A stretch of 64,000 nucleotides of DNA, taken from positions 1-64,000 of the forward strand of contig NZ_JAUSTO010000011.1 in assembly GCF_030812885.1 (NCBI RefSeq), in the 5' to 3' direction. Position numbers and translations under genes: made by a program. The notes under the pieces are model-generated. The model ran no database searches. It was not told the origin of the DNA and saw only the letters and a program-made list of their open reading frames with translations. Origin of the DNA: Moryella indoligenes (GTDB lineage: Bacteria; Bacillota; Clostridia; Lachnospirales; Lachnospiraceae). This document shows positions 43,398-51,239 of this stretch, piece after piece. Each line of letters opens with the position of its first letter. Within the stretch, counting starts at the first letter, position 1.

Positions 43398-44954
43398 ATG
43401 AGTATTCTCACTGTTGAGCATCTGTCACACGGCTTCGGAGACCGCGCAATCTTTGAGGACGTCTCCTTTCGTCTGCTGCGGGGAGAGCATATCGGCCTCG
43501 TGGGGGCAAATGGCGAGGGAAAGTCCAGCTTTATGAATATCATTACGGGGAGGCTCACGCCGGATGAGGGAAGAGTTGAGTGGGCCAGGAATGTACACGT
43601 GAGCTATCTCGACCAGCACGCGGTGCTGGAGCGCGGCATGACGATAGGTTCTGTGCTCCGCACAGCCTTTGATCCGCTGCTTATTCTGGAGCAGAGGATG
43701 AATGAGCTCTGCGACCGCATGACAACTGCGGGAGAGGAGGAGATGGAGGGGCTCATGGAGGAGCTCGGCACTGTGCAGGATATGCTCACGGCACACGACT
43801 TCTATCTCATTGATGCGAAAGTTGAGGAGGTCGCACGGGCACTGGGTCTTATGGAGCTGGGATTAAATAAGGATGTGACAGAGCTCTCGGGAGGGCAGCG
43901 CACCCGGGTTTTGCTGGGGAAACTGCTGCTTGAAAAACCGGATATTCTGCTTCTTGACGAGCCGACGAACTATCTGGATGAGGAGCACATCAGCTGGCTC
44001 CGGCGCTACCTAGAGGAGTATGAGAATGCGTTTATACTGATCTCGCATGACATTCCCTTTTTAAACAGCGTGATCAATGTCATCTACCATGTGGAGGGCT
44101 GTCAGCTGACCCGCTACGCAGGGGATTATCATAAATTTGAGGAGGTCTATGCGGTAAAGAAGGCGCAGCTTCAGGCGGCCTACGACAGACAGCAGCAGGA
44201 GATCGCGGAATTAAAGGATTTCGTCGCGCGGAACAAGGCGCGGGTTGCCACCAGAAATATGGCGATGTCCCGTCAGAAGAAGCTCGACAATATGGAGAGG
44301 ATAGAGCTGGCTGCGGAAAAGCCGAAGCCGGAGTTTCATTTTCAGATGGCGCGCACGCCGGGAAAGTATCTCTTTACGACTGAGGAGCTCGTGATTGGTT
44401 ACGACGAGCCGCTCTCCTCCCCGCTGAATCTTAAGATGGAGCGCGGCGCGAGAATCACCATGACGGGTGCCAACGGCATCGGAAAAACGACGCTCTTAAA
44501 GAGTCTGCTCGGACTCATACCGGAGTACGCGGGGAGAGTCGAGCGCGGAGATTACCTGGAGATCGGTTACTTTGAGCAGGAGGTCACTCCGGATCCGCAG
44601 CACAGCTGTCTTGAGGCACTGTGGCAGGAGTTTCCGGGATTCACGCAGTATGAGGCGCGGGCAGCGCTCGCAAAGTGCGGTCTCACGACAAAGCATATCG
44701 AGAGCCGTGTGAAGGTGCTCTCCGGAGGTGAACAGGCAAAGCTCCGGCTCTGTGTGCTCATGAACCGTGAGGCCAATCTTCTCGTGCTGGACGAGCCGAC
44801 CAATCATCTCGATGTGGATGCCAAGGAGGAGCTGAAGCGGGCACTGAAGGAGTACCCGGGCAGCATACTCATGGTCTGTCACGAGCCGGAGTTCTATCAG
44901 GATATCGCGACGGAGGTATGGGACTGCACGAGGTGGACAACAAAGCTGGTGTGA
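43398..44954 (+). CDS. ABC-F family ATP-binding protein
   Basis: A 518-residue soluble protein with two ABC ATPase domains in one chain and no membrane segment. First domain: GANGEGKSSF Walker A, LSGGQRTR signature, DILLLDEPTNYLD Walker B. Second: GANGIGKTTL, LSGGEQAKLR, LLVLDEPTNHLD. Between them lies the charged linker typical of ABC-F proteins (DRQQQEIAELKDFVARNKARVATRNMAMSR), which reaches into the ribosome in characterised members. Closest by architecture to YbiT/EttA-like translation factors; antibiotic resistance cannot be inferred from sequence. Confidence 0.9.
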   Translation: MSILTVEHLSHGFGDRAIFEDVSFRLLRGEHIGLVGANGEGKSSFMNIITGRLTPDEGRVEWARNVHVSYLDQHAVLERGMTIGSVLRTAFDPLLILEQRMNELCDRMTTAGEEEMEGLMEELGTVQDMLTAHDFYLIDAKVEEVARALGLMELGLNKDVTELSGGQRTRVLLGKLLLEKPDILLLDEPTNYLDEEHISWLRRYLEEYENAFILISHDIPFLNSVINVIYHVEGCQLTRYAGDYHKFEEVYAVKKAQLQAAYDRQQQEIAELKDFVARNKARVATRNMAMSRQKKLDNMERIELAAEKPKPEFHFQMARTPGKYLFTTEELVIGYDEPLSSPLNLKMERGARITMTGANGIGKTTLLKSLLGLIPEYAGRVERGDYLEIGYFEQEVTPDPQHSCLEALWQEFPGFTQYEARAALAKCGLTTKHIESRVKVLSGGEQAKLRLCVLMNREANLLVLDEPTNHLDVDAKEELKRALKEYPGSILMVCHEPEFYQDIATEVWDCTRWTTKLV

Positions 44955-45042
44955 GTTCCGCGCAGGAGCGGAAGCGGAGGATGAGGGCAACTGTCGAAGC
45001 TGTGCGGGGAACTGGGAAAATCACAAAAAGTAAAAAAAGAGC

Positions 45043-45071
45043 TTGAATCCTCCCATGCCCTGTGCTATACT
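45043..45071 (+). promoter_or_regulatory. Promoter of tRNA-Leu
   Basis: TTGAAT (45043-45048), 17-base spacer, TATACT (45066-45071) with TGTG extension. Transcription would start a few bases before the tRNA. Confidence 0.7.
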
Positions 45072-45083
45072 GCACAGGCATTC

Positions 45084-45166
45084 GCGGGAATGCTGGAATT
45101 GGCAGACAGGCTAGACTAAGGATCTAGTGGCCACAAGCCGTGTGGGTTCAAGTCCCATTTCCCGCA
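45084..45166 (+). tRNA. tRNA-Leu(AAG)
   Basis: Acceptor GCGGGAA pairs with TTCCCGC; anticodon stem CTAGA/TCTAG closes loop CTAAGGA, giving anticodon AAG. A long variable arm (GTGGCCACAAGCCGTG region) marks it as class II, and the T arm contains GGTTCAAGTCC. CCA is not encoded. It has its own promoter and terminator. Confidence 0.93.
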
Positions 45167-45174
45167 CTGCACAG

Positions 45175-45207
45175 GGAAAGCTTTCATTACGGAGGCTTTC
45201 CTTTTTT
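45175..45207 (+). terminator. tRNA-Leu terminator
   Basis: GGAAAGC (45175-45181) and GCTTTCC (45195-45201) followed by T6. Confidence 0.85.
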
Positions 45208-45327
45208 ATCATATGGAAAAAAAATCGGCTTCCCCATAGGAGAAAGCCCCTCGGCACCTGTGTATTTGATGGAAAAATTTTCATTTTGTTTGAGGATCCT
45301 GTTTAAGGATCAGGATTAAGGAGAAAT

Positions 45328-45543
45328 ATGAGTAAAAAGAGATTGTTTCAGCTGATTGACGCCGCGGCGCTCGGGAGCATCGAGGCGGCTGCAGAGCTCG
45401 GTGAAGGCTACTTAAAGGGCAGCTTTGACGGGAAAAAGAATTATGAGAAGGCCTTTAAGTGGAGCTGTTACGCCGCCAAGCGCGGCAGTGAGAGAGCGGC
45501 AGAGGTGATTACAGAGCTGAAGCAGCTGGGCTACGGAAGCTGA
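45328..45543 (+). CDS. Sel1-repeat-like small protein (71 aa)
   Basis: A helical 71-residue protein resembling about one and a half Sel1 repeats (AALGSIEAAAELGEGYLKGSFDGKKNYEKAFKWSCYAAKRGSERA). Sel1 repeats mediate protein-protein contacts; a stand-alone unit of this size has no known function. Good spacing of AAGGAG to the ATG. It is followed by a strong hairpin (45547-45570, CGCTCTCC/GGAGAGCG) before the convergent bioB gene. Confidence 0.7.
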   Translation: MSKKRLFQLIDAAALGSIEAAAELGEGYLKGSFDGKKNYEKAFKWSCYAAKRGSERAAEVITELKQLGYGS

Positions 45544-45583
45544 GCGCACGCTCTCCGGAGCGGAGAGCGCGGCGCATTGTCCC

Positions 45584-46609
45584 TTAGGCTCGTGCTTCCT
45601 GCGCCCACTCCGGGCGCACATCCCTGCCCATGGCGGTGAGCATCGCGCGGTCCTGCGCGATGGTGGAGCCGCTGGTGGTCAGCATATTTCCGGTGATCGT
45701 GGCGCTGGCGCCGGAGCAGAAGGTTTCACGCCCGTTCTCCTTCAGGGAGCGCCGTCCTCCCGCGAGTCGTATCTGTGCCTCCGGATTGATGAAGCGGAAC
45801 AGGGCGATGCTCCGCAGCACCTCCTCGTCGCTGAGCGGCGGCTGATTTTCAAGCGGTGTTCCCTTCACCGGCATCAGAATATTGATCGGAATGGACTTGA
45901 TCTGAAGCTCCGAGAGAGTGAGCGCCATGTCGATGCGATCCTCCCAGTCCTCCCCCATACCGATGATGCCGCCTGAGCACACTGTGAGCCCTGCGGCCTG
46001 TGCCCGACGTATGGCAGAGAGCTTCTGCTCAAAGCTGTGCGTTGTGCAGATCTGCGGAAAGAAGCGGTGGGAGCTCTCGATATTGTCGTGGTAGCGGCTC
46101 ACCCCGGCCTCGCGCAGCCGCCGGAACTGCTCGTCTGTGAGAAAACCCATGGAGGCGCAGAGCTTCAGCTGACATTCTCTGCCGAGGCACTCATAGGTCT
46201 TGATGGCGCGGTCAAACTCTGCGCCGCTCAGTGCCCGCCCGGAGGTCACGATGGAGAAGCGGTTTACCCCCTCCCGCTCATGGGAGTGCGCCGCCGCGAC
46301 AATGAGCTCGGAGGGGAGAAAATCATACTCCTCGCAGCCGGTTTTGCTGTGCGCCGACTGTGCGCAGTACTTGCAGTCCTCGCTGCAGCGCCCGCATTTT
46401 CCGCTGATAATCGTGCATAAATCTACTTTGTCCCCGCAGAAATGCGCCCGCAGGCGGTCTGCTCCCCGACACAGTGCATTCAGCTCGCATTGGAGCAGTG
46501 TCGGGAGCGCCGGATCACCGCGCTTCAGCCTGCGTCCCCCAATGATTTCTTCTGTGAGCTTCCCAATACCCGGCTCTGCCGCCTGCTGCATCCTGGCCTC
46601 TGCTTCCAT
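45584..46609 (-). CDS. bioB: Biotin synthase
   Basis: Radical SAM enzyme inserting sulfur into dethiobiotin. The 341-residue protein has the cluster motif CSEDCKYC (C75, C79, C82), YHDNIESS-type and GGIIGMGEDWEDR motifs and the conserved second-cluster residues (LAGGR). The start at 46609 has GGGAGG upstream; upstream in-frame codons extend into the operator and were rejected. bioA, bioD and bioF are not nearby, so it may work on imported dethiobiotin or with distant genes. Confidence 0.93.
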   Translation of the reverse strand: MEAEARMQQAAEPGIGKLTEEIIGGRRLKRGDPALPTLLQCELNALCRGADRLRAHFCGDKVDLCTIISGKCGRCSEDCKYCAQSAHSKTGCEEYDFLPSELIVAAAHSHEREGVNRFSIVTSGRALSGAEFDRAIKTYECLGRECQLKLCASMGFLTDEQFRRLREAGVSRYHDNIESSHRFFPQICTTHSFEQKLSAIRRAQAAGLTVCSGGIIGMGEDWEDRIDMALTLSELQIKSIPINILMPVKGTPLENQPPLSDEEVLRSIALFRFINPEAQIRLAGGRRSLKENGRETFCSGASATITGNMLTTSGSTIAQDRAMLTAMGRDVRPEWAQEARA

Positions 46610-46688
46610 AGTTGCCTCCCGTTTCGGGCCTCGATGCAGAAGCGCACCAGAGCGCCTGCACAGCCCGCTTAATGATTGATTTAAGCAG

Positions 46689-46766
46689 AGTATAGTCACT
46701 GCTTTGCAAGTTTGTCAACTGCAATAGAATATTTTGGTTGACAATTGAGGACGCACAGCGTATGCT
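46689..46766. promoter_or_regulatory. BirA-type operator with divergent bioB and bioY promoters
   Basis: TTGTCAAC (46712-46719), 17 bases, GTTGACAA (46737-46744): a perfect inverted repeat resembling the Gram-positive BirA box. Each arm contains a -35. Rightward: TTGACA (46738-46743), 17 bases, TATGCT (46761-46766) toward bioY. Leftward: TTGACA (complement of 46713-46718), 18 bases, TATACT (complement of 46689-46694) toward bioB. A biotin-loaded BirA dimer would cover both promoters. BirA itself is not in the window. Confidence 0.8.
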
Positions 46767-46866
46767 CTTCAGGGACGAGCGGGATACAGCTGCTGTGAAT
46801 ACGCTGCACACTGCAGGTGGAGGCGGCTCTCTGCTCATACAAATCTGTTTTCGGGGGAGAGAAGGA

Positions 46867-47406
46867 ATGAAAAGCTTAAGTACCAGAAACATGACACTGA
46901 TCGGGGTTATGACTGCAGTGATGTGTATTTTCGGCCCCATGGCCCCACAGCTCGGACCTGTGCCTTTTTCACTTACGGTGCTCACGGTGTATCTCGCAGT
47001 CTATGTGCTCGGAATGAAGCTTGGCACCATCGCGTATCTTGTCTATCTGCTGATCGGCTTTGTCGGCGTGCCCGTGCTCTCAGGCTACTCCGGCGGCCCG
47101 GGCAAGGTGCTCGGACCAACCGGGGGTTATCTGATCGGCTTCATCTTTATGGCGCTGGTCAGCGGCTGGTTTATAGATCGCTATTATAAGAACATTGCCC
47201 TGCAGTTTGTCGGTATGGCGCTGGGGCTCACGATCTGTTATGCGCTCGGTACTCTTTGGCTTGCGTACACAACAGGAATGGGTCTTGCAAAGGCCTTTGC
47301 AGCGGGCGTGGTTCCCTTTGTCGCGCTCGATATGGTGAAGATCGTCCTTGCCATTCTTGTTGGGCGCCCGGTGAGAAGCCGTCTGTCCCGCGCGGTGACG
47401 GCCTGA
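46867..47406 (+). CDS. bioY: Biotin transporter BioY
   Basis: S-component of the ECF biotin uptake system (179 residues, about six membrane segments) with the family motifs LGPVPFSLTVLTVYLA and VPVLSGYSGGPGKVLGPTGGYLIGF. I use ATG 46867, preceded by GGGGGAGAGAAGG; the ORF extends upstream into the promoter. Energy-coupling subunits (EcfAA'T) are not nearby and would be shared. It is divergent from bioB and shares its operator. Confidence 0.92.
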   Translation: MKSLSTRNMTLIGVMTAVMCIFGPMAPQLGPVPFSLTVLTVYLAVYVLGMKLGTIAYLVYLLIGFVGVPVLSGYSGGPGKVLGPTGGYLIGFIFMALVSGWFIDRYYKNIALQFVGMALGLTICYALGTLWLAYTTGMGLAKAFAAGVVPFVALDMVKIVLAILVGRPVRSRLSRAVTA

Positions 47407-47442
47407 AGGGAGAAGAGACAGACAAGAGAATAGGTTTTCTGT

Positions 47443-47478
47443 GCGGTTTCGGAGATGATGCGCTCCGAAGCCGTTTTT
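47443..47478 (+). terminator. bioY terminator
   Basis: CGGTTTCGGAG (47444-47454) pairs with CTCCGAAGCCG (47463-47473), one wobble, followed by T5. The remaining 47479-47761 has only short inverted repeats (GGAAG...CTTCC near 47489) and a TAGAAT -10-like element near 47710; no gene is supportable. Confidence 0.85.
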
Positions 47479-47761
47479 ATCATGAGGGAAGTTCCTTCGA
47501 AGCTTCCATTATGATAAAGCCCGGCGGAGAATGTGCAGCGCGCACAAGGGAGGACTGTATACATAACTGTGAGTACGCAAAGTCCGGCAAGTTCCCCTTG
47601 CAGACTCTGTGATGAAATCGTTCTGCGGCTTTTTTGGGGCCCGGATCTCCAGGCAGTACAGAGTGACGCCAGCTGCCTGACGGAATAGGAATAAAAGCGG
47701 ATCTGTGGTAGAATACATACACCACACGCCCGGAGGCGGGCTGCACGATAGGGAGGAATTC

Positions 47762-48676
47762 ATGAAGGGCAAGGGTAAGAAAAAAACAAAGCTTGGAGAA
47801 CTGCTTCGCCAGCTCAGCTGGAAAAACTTTCTCGGACTGCTCGCGGCAGGCTGTGTCAATGCATTTGGAGTCACCATATTTCTGCAACCGGTGGAGCTCT
47901 ACGACAGCGGCATTTCCGGCACTTCCATGCTGCTTGCGCAGATCACGCCGCCATTTTTCACACTCTCAGTGTTTCTTGTGCTGCTGAATATTCCCCTCTT
48001 TCTCTTTGGCTGGAAGAAGCAGGGCACAGCGTTTACAATTTATTCTATCTTTGTGGTGAGCATCTATTCTATCGGGGCATGGATGATCACCGATGTGCTT
48101 CCGGTGGATGTGAGCCTGGCCTCGCCGCTTGCCGGGCGGGATCTGCTGCTCTGCGCACTCTTCGGCGGGATGATCTCCGGCACGGGCAGCGGGCTTGCGA
48201 TCCGCTTTGGCGGAGCGATGGACGGCATGGATGTCGTCGCTTCTATCTTCGCAAAGGATCTGGGGCTCACAGTCGGAACCTTCACCATGATATACAATGT
48301 GATACTCTACGTGATTATAGGCTGTGTGCTGCAGAGCTGGATACTGCCGCTCTACTCCATCGTGACCTATATGGCGGGCATGCAGACTGTGGATTTCATC
48401 ACGGAGGGCATAGACCGCTCGAAGAGCGCCATGATTATCACTGAGCGGGGGGATGCGGTCAGTGCGGAGCTCACCCGGGTGTTTGAGCGGGGGGCCACAC
48501 TTCTGGAGGCGCGCGGCGCATACTCCGATACGAAGCGCACAGTGATCTACTTTGTTGTGAACCGTTTTCAGATCGGAAAGCTGAGAAGTCTCGTGAGGGG
48601 CATAGATCCGAATGCCTACATCACGGTTACAGAAGTCGCGGATGTGTTCCGCGGAGGGAAGAGAAAGGCCGCCTGA
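47762..48676 (+). CDS. YitT-family membrane protein (DUF2179)
   Basis: A 304-residue protein with five or six N-terminal membrane segments (NFLGLLAAGCVNAFGVTIFLQP, GGMISGTGSGLAIRFGGAMDGMD) and a cytoplasmic C-terminal DUF2179 domain (TVDFITEGIDRSKSAMIIT...GATLLEARGAYS...VITVTEVADVF-type). The family is widespread in Firmicutes without a settled function. I chose ATG 47762, behind GGGAGG, over a start 19 codons earlier. Confidence 0.88.
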   Translation: MKGKGKKKTKLGELLRQLSWKNFLGLLAAGCVNAFGVTIFLQPVELYDSGISGTSMLLAQITPPFFTLSVFLVLLNIPLFLFGWKKQGTAFTIYSIFVVSIYSIGAWMITDVLPVDVSLASPLAGRDLLLCALFGGMISGTGSGLAIRFGGAMDGMDVVASIFAKDLGLTVGTFTMIYNVILYVIIGCVLQSWILPLYSIVTYMAGMQTVDFITEGIDRSKSAMIITERGDAVSAELTRVFERGATLLEARGAYSDTKRTVIYFVVNRFQIGKLRSLVRGIDPNAYITVTEVADVFRGGKRKAA

Positions 48677-48684
48677 TAAAAAAC

Positions 48685-48713
48685 TTGACACCCTGTCACC
48701 TCAATGCTATATT
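48685..48713 (+). promoter_or_regulatory. Consensus promoter of lon
   Basis: TTGACA (48685-48690), 17-base spacer, TATATT (48708-48713): among the strongest sigma-A-type matches in the window. Confidence 0.78.
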
Positions 48714-48714
48714 C

Positions 48715-48735
48715 TGTTACATAACATATATAACA
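48715..48735. promoter_or_regulatory. Dyad operator over the lon transcription start
   Basis: TGTTACATA-ACA-TATATAACA: 9-bp arms with one mismatch, directly after the -10 and so over the likely start site. This position is typical of a repressor site. It is not a CIRCE or CtsR consensus. Confidence 0.5.
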
Positions 48736-48810
48736 AGCGCCTAAGGGCTCAGCCCTGAGGCAGCAGTGTATCAGTCGCGGATGAAACCGCGGAGAACCGA
48801 GGTGAAACAT

Positions 48811-51108
48811 ATGGCAGTGGTACCGGTATATAACGTGCTTGCAGCGCCGGAGTCGAATGTGCCGCTTGTGACAGAGTATTATCAGCATATGGTCGGACGG
48901 GTTCCGGTGAGCGGAGAGCGCGTCACGATGATTTTTCTGAAGGAGGAGCAGGAGCGGGAGTCCTTCACGAATGAGAGTTTCTTTCCCATAGGGCTCACGG
49001 GAACCATCACGGAGGTCAGCGACAAGGGCTATATCGTGATTCAGACCGGCGGCAGGATAGAGCTGCGTGAGGTGACGGTGTATCAGGATCGCCGCATTGA
49101 TCTGGATATTGAGCGCCGGGCAGATATTGACGATCTGGATGCGGATGAGGCCGAGCGGCGGGTTAAGGAGGTCAAGAAGGCGATCATCCGCTTCTCGGAG
49201 AACTCGCAGTGGGGAACCATGGTGCGCAGCATGGTGTCGCACTGGGCCTCTATGGGAGATATCGCCGGGGTGATGTCCCGCTGGATGGTCAATTCCGCGA
49301 GAGAGCGCTATGCGGTGTTGGCGGAGGACAGCAAAGCAAAGCGTGATGCGCTCATAGAGTCGATGATCTATGAGAATCTGGAGCTCGGACGCGTGAACGG
49401 TGAGGCGCAGTCCGCGCAGGAGGAGAATTATCAGAAGCTGTATCGCGAATCGGCAATTAAGCGTCAGATTGAGTATCTCCAGAAGGAACTCGACGCGCTG
49501 CATCCGGATAAGATCTCCGATATCAGAAGGTTCGAGCTGAAGATACAGGATTCCGGCATGAACGACGAGGCGAGGGCGGAGGCGGAGAAGGTGCTGAACC
49601 GGCTGAAGCAGGAGGGGCAGCAGAGTGCGGAGAGCGGCATGCTATACGACTATCTGGACTATGTGACGGGTCTCTCCTGGAAAAAGGAGAAGGCGGAGTG
49701 CATAGATCTCTCCGAGGCGGAGCAGATCCTTGAGGAGGATCACTTCGGGCTCCGCAAGGTGAAGAAGCGCATCCTTCAGCAGATCGCGGTGATGAGTCTC
49801 AGGGGGCAGCAGTCGGGCTCTATCCTGCTCTTTGTAGGGGCTCCGGGAACAGGAAAGACCAGCATAGGCCAGAGCATTGCCGGCGCGCTGAAGCGGAAAT
49901 ATGTGCGCGTGAGTCTCGGCGGCGTGCGGGACGAGGCAGATATCCGCGGGCACAGGCGAACCTATATCGGCGCCATGGCGGGCCGTATTATCGACGGAAT
50001 ACGGAGAAGCGGCGTCTCCAATCCAGTGATGGTGCTGGATGAGGTGGATAAGCTCTCTTCCTCCTACAACGGAGATCCGGCGAGCGCGCTGCTGGAGGTG
50101 CTGGATCCGGAGCAGAATCACAGCTTTACGGATCACTACCTGAACGCGCCCTACGATCTCTCAGACGTACTCTTTGTCTGTACGGCGAACACACTGGACA
50201 CCATACCTGCGCCGCTTCTGAACCGCATGGAGATCATTGAATTTCAGGGCTATACCAGGACGGAGAAGTTTCAGATCGCGCGGCGGCATCTTCTGCCGAA
50301 GGCAATGACGAGTGTGGGAATAGGAGAGCAGCAGTTCTCCGTGACGGACGGGGCGCTGTATTGCATCATTGATGACTACACGAGGGAGTCCGGCGTGCGC
50401 GGGCTGAAGAAGTGTGCGGACAGGCTGCTTCGGAGTGCAGCGGTGGAGCTTGTGCAGCGGCGCGCTGAGCGGACAGAGATCAATGAAGAGAATCTGCGGA
50501 GCTACATGGACACGCACCCGATGAAGCACGGAAGGGTGAGAGAGAACTACACGCCCGGAGTTGTGACAGGGCTCGCGTGGACCTCCGTCGGCGGTGAGAT
50601 TCTCTACATCGAGACTCTGTTTACCAGGGGCAGCGGGAAGCTTCTCATTACCGGTCAGCTGGGAGATGTGATGCGCGAGTCCGCACAGATCGCAGTGAGC
50701 AAGGTAAAGGGGCTCTTCCCGGAGAAGGCGAAGCTCTTTGAGGAAAATGATCTGCACATCCATGTGCCGGACGGGGCGACGCCGAAGGACGGGCCTTCTG
50801 CAGGCATCACGCTGACCACGGCGCTCGCCTCACTGGTGACGGGCTGTGTAATCCCCTCTGATATTGCGATGACCGGTGAGGTCTCGCTTCAGTCCGGGGT
50901 GAAGCCGATCGGAGGATTGCCGGAGAAGCTCATGGCGGCCCAGCGAGCGGGTGTCAGAACGGTATATATCCCTGCGGATAATGCTGACGATCTCGATGAG
51001 GTCGCAGAGGAGGTGAAGGCCGCGCTGGAGATAGTCCCGGTGAAGGAGGTCCCGCAGCTTCTCGCGGCGCTCGATATTCCGATGGAGGAGTCTGCAAAGT
51101 CAGAATAA
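48811..51108 (+). CDS. lon: ATP-dependent Lon protease
   Basis: Cytoplasmic AAA+ serine protease degrading misfolded and regulatory proteins. The 765-residue protein has an N-terminal substrate domain with coiled coil (about 1-300), the AAA+ core (Walker A GAPGTGKTS at about 344-352, Walker B VMVLDEVDKL), and the protease domain with catalytic S663 (PKDGPSAG) and K706 (GGLPEKLMA). The start at 48811 follows GAGGTG; a start 15 codons earlier has no site. The N-domain is divergent from canonical Lon and slightly short. Confidence 0.93.
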   Translation: MAVVPVYNVLAAPESNVPLVTEYYQHMVGRVPVSGERVTMIFLKEEQERESFTNESFFPIGLTGTITEVSDKGYIVIQTGGRIELREVTVYQDRRIDLDIERRADIDDLDADEAERRVKEVKKAIIRFSENSQWGTMVRSMVSHWASMGDIAGVMSRWMVNSARERYAVLAEDSKAKRDALIESMIYENLELGRVNGEAQSAQEENYQKLYRESAIKRQIEYLQKELDALHPDKISDIRRFELKIQDSGMNDEARAEAEKVLNRLKQEGQQSAESGMLYDYLDYVTGLSWKKEKAECIDLSEAEQILEEDHFGLRKVKKRILQQIAVMSLRGQQSGSILLFVGAPGTGKTSIGQSIAGALKRKYVRVSLGGVRDEADIRGHRRTYIGAMAGRIIDGIRRSGVSNPVMVLDEVDKLSSSYNGDPASALLEVLDPEQNHSFTDHYLNAPYDLSDVLFVCTANTLDTIPAPLLNRMEIIEFQGYTRTEKFQIARRHLLPKAMTSVGIGEQQFSVTDGALYCIIDDYTRESGVRGLKKCADRLLRSAAVELVQRRAERTEINEENLRSYMDTHPMKHGRVRENYTPGVVTGLAWTSVGGEILYIETLFTRGSGKLLITGQLGDVMRESAQIAVSKVKGLFPEKAKLFEENDLHIHVPDGATPKDGPSAGITLTTALASLVTGCVIPSDIAMTGEVSLQSGVKPIGGLPEKLMAAQRAGVRTVYIPADNADDLDEVAEEVKAALEIVPVKEVPQLLAALDIPMEESAKSE

Positions 51109-51115
51109 AAGTCAA

Positions 51116-51160
51116 AGAAGAAGCTGTGAAGGAAAATTTGTTTCCTCACAGCTTCTTCTT
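51116..51160. terminator. Bidirectional terminator after lon
   Basis: AAGAAGAAGCTGTGA ... TCACAGCTTCTTCTT: a 15-bp perfect stem, A-rich on one side and T-rich on the other, so it may serve both lon and the convergent reductase gene. Confidence 0.75.
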
Positions 51161-51239
51161 ATCTCTATGCTGTATACCACAGGCCCATATGCTGTCTTGC
51201 TATTTATGAATGCTGCGGGAGGCAGCGACCTGTGCTTCC

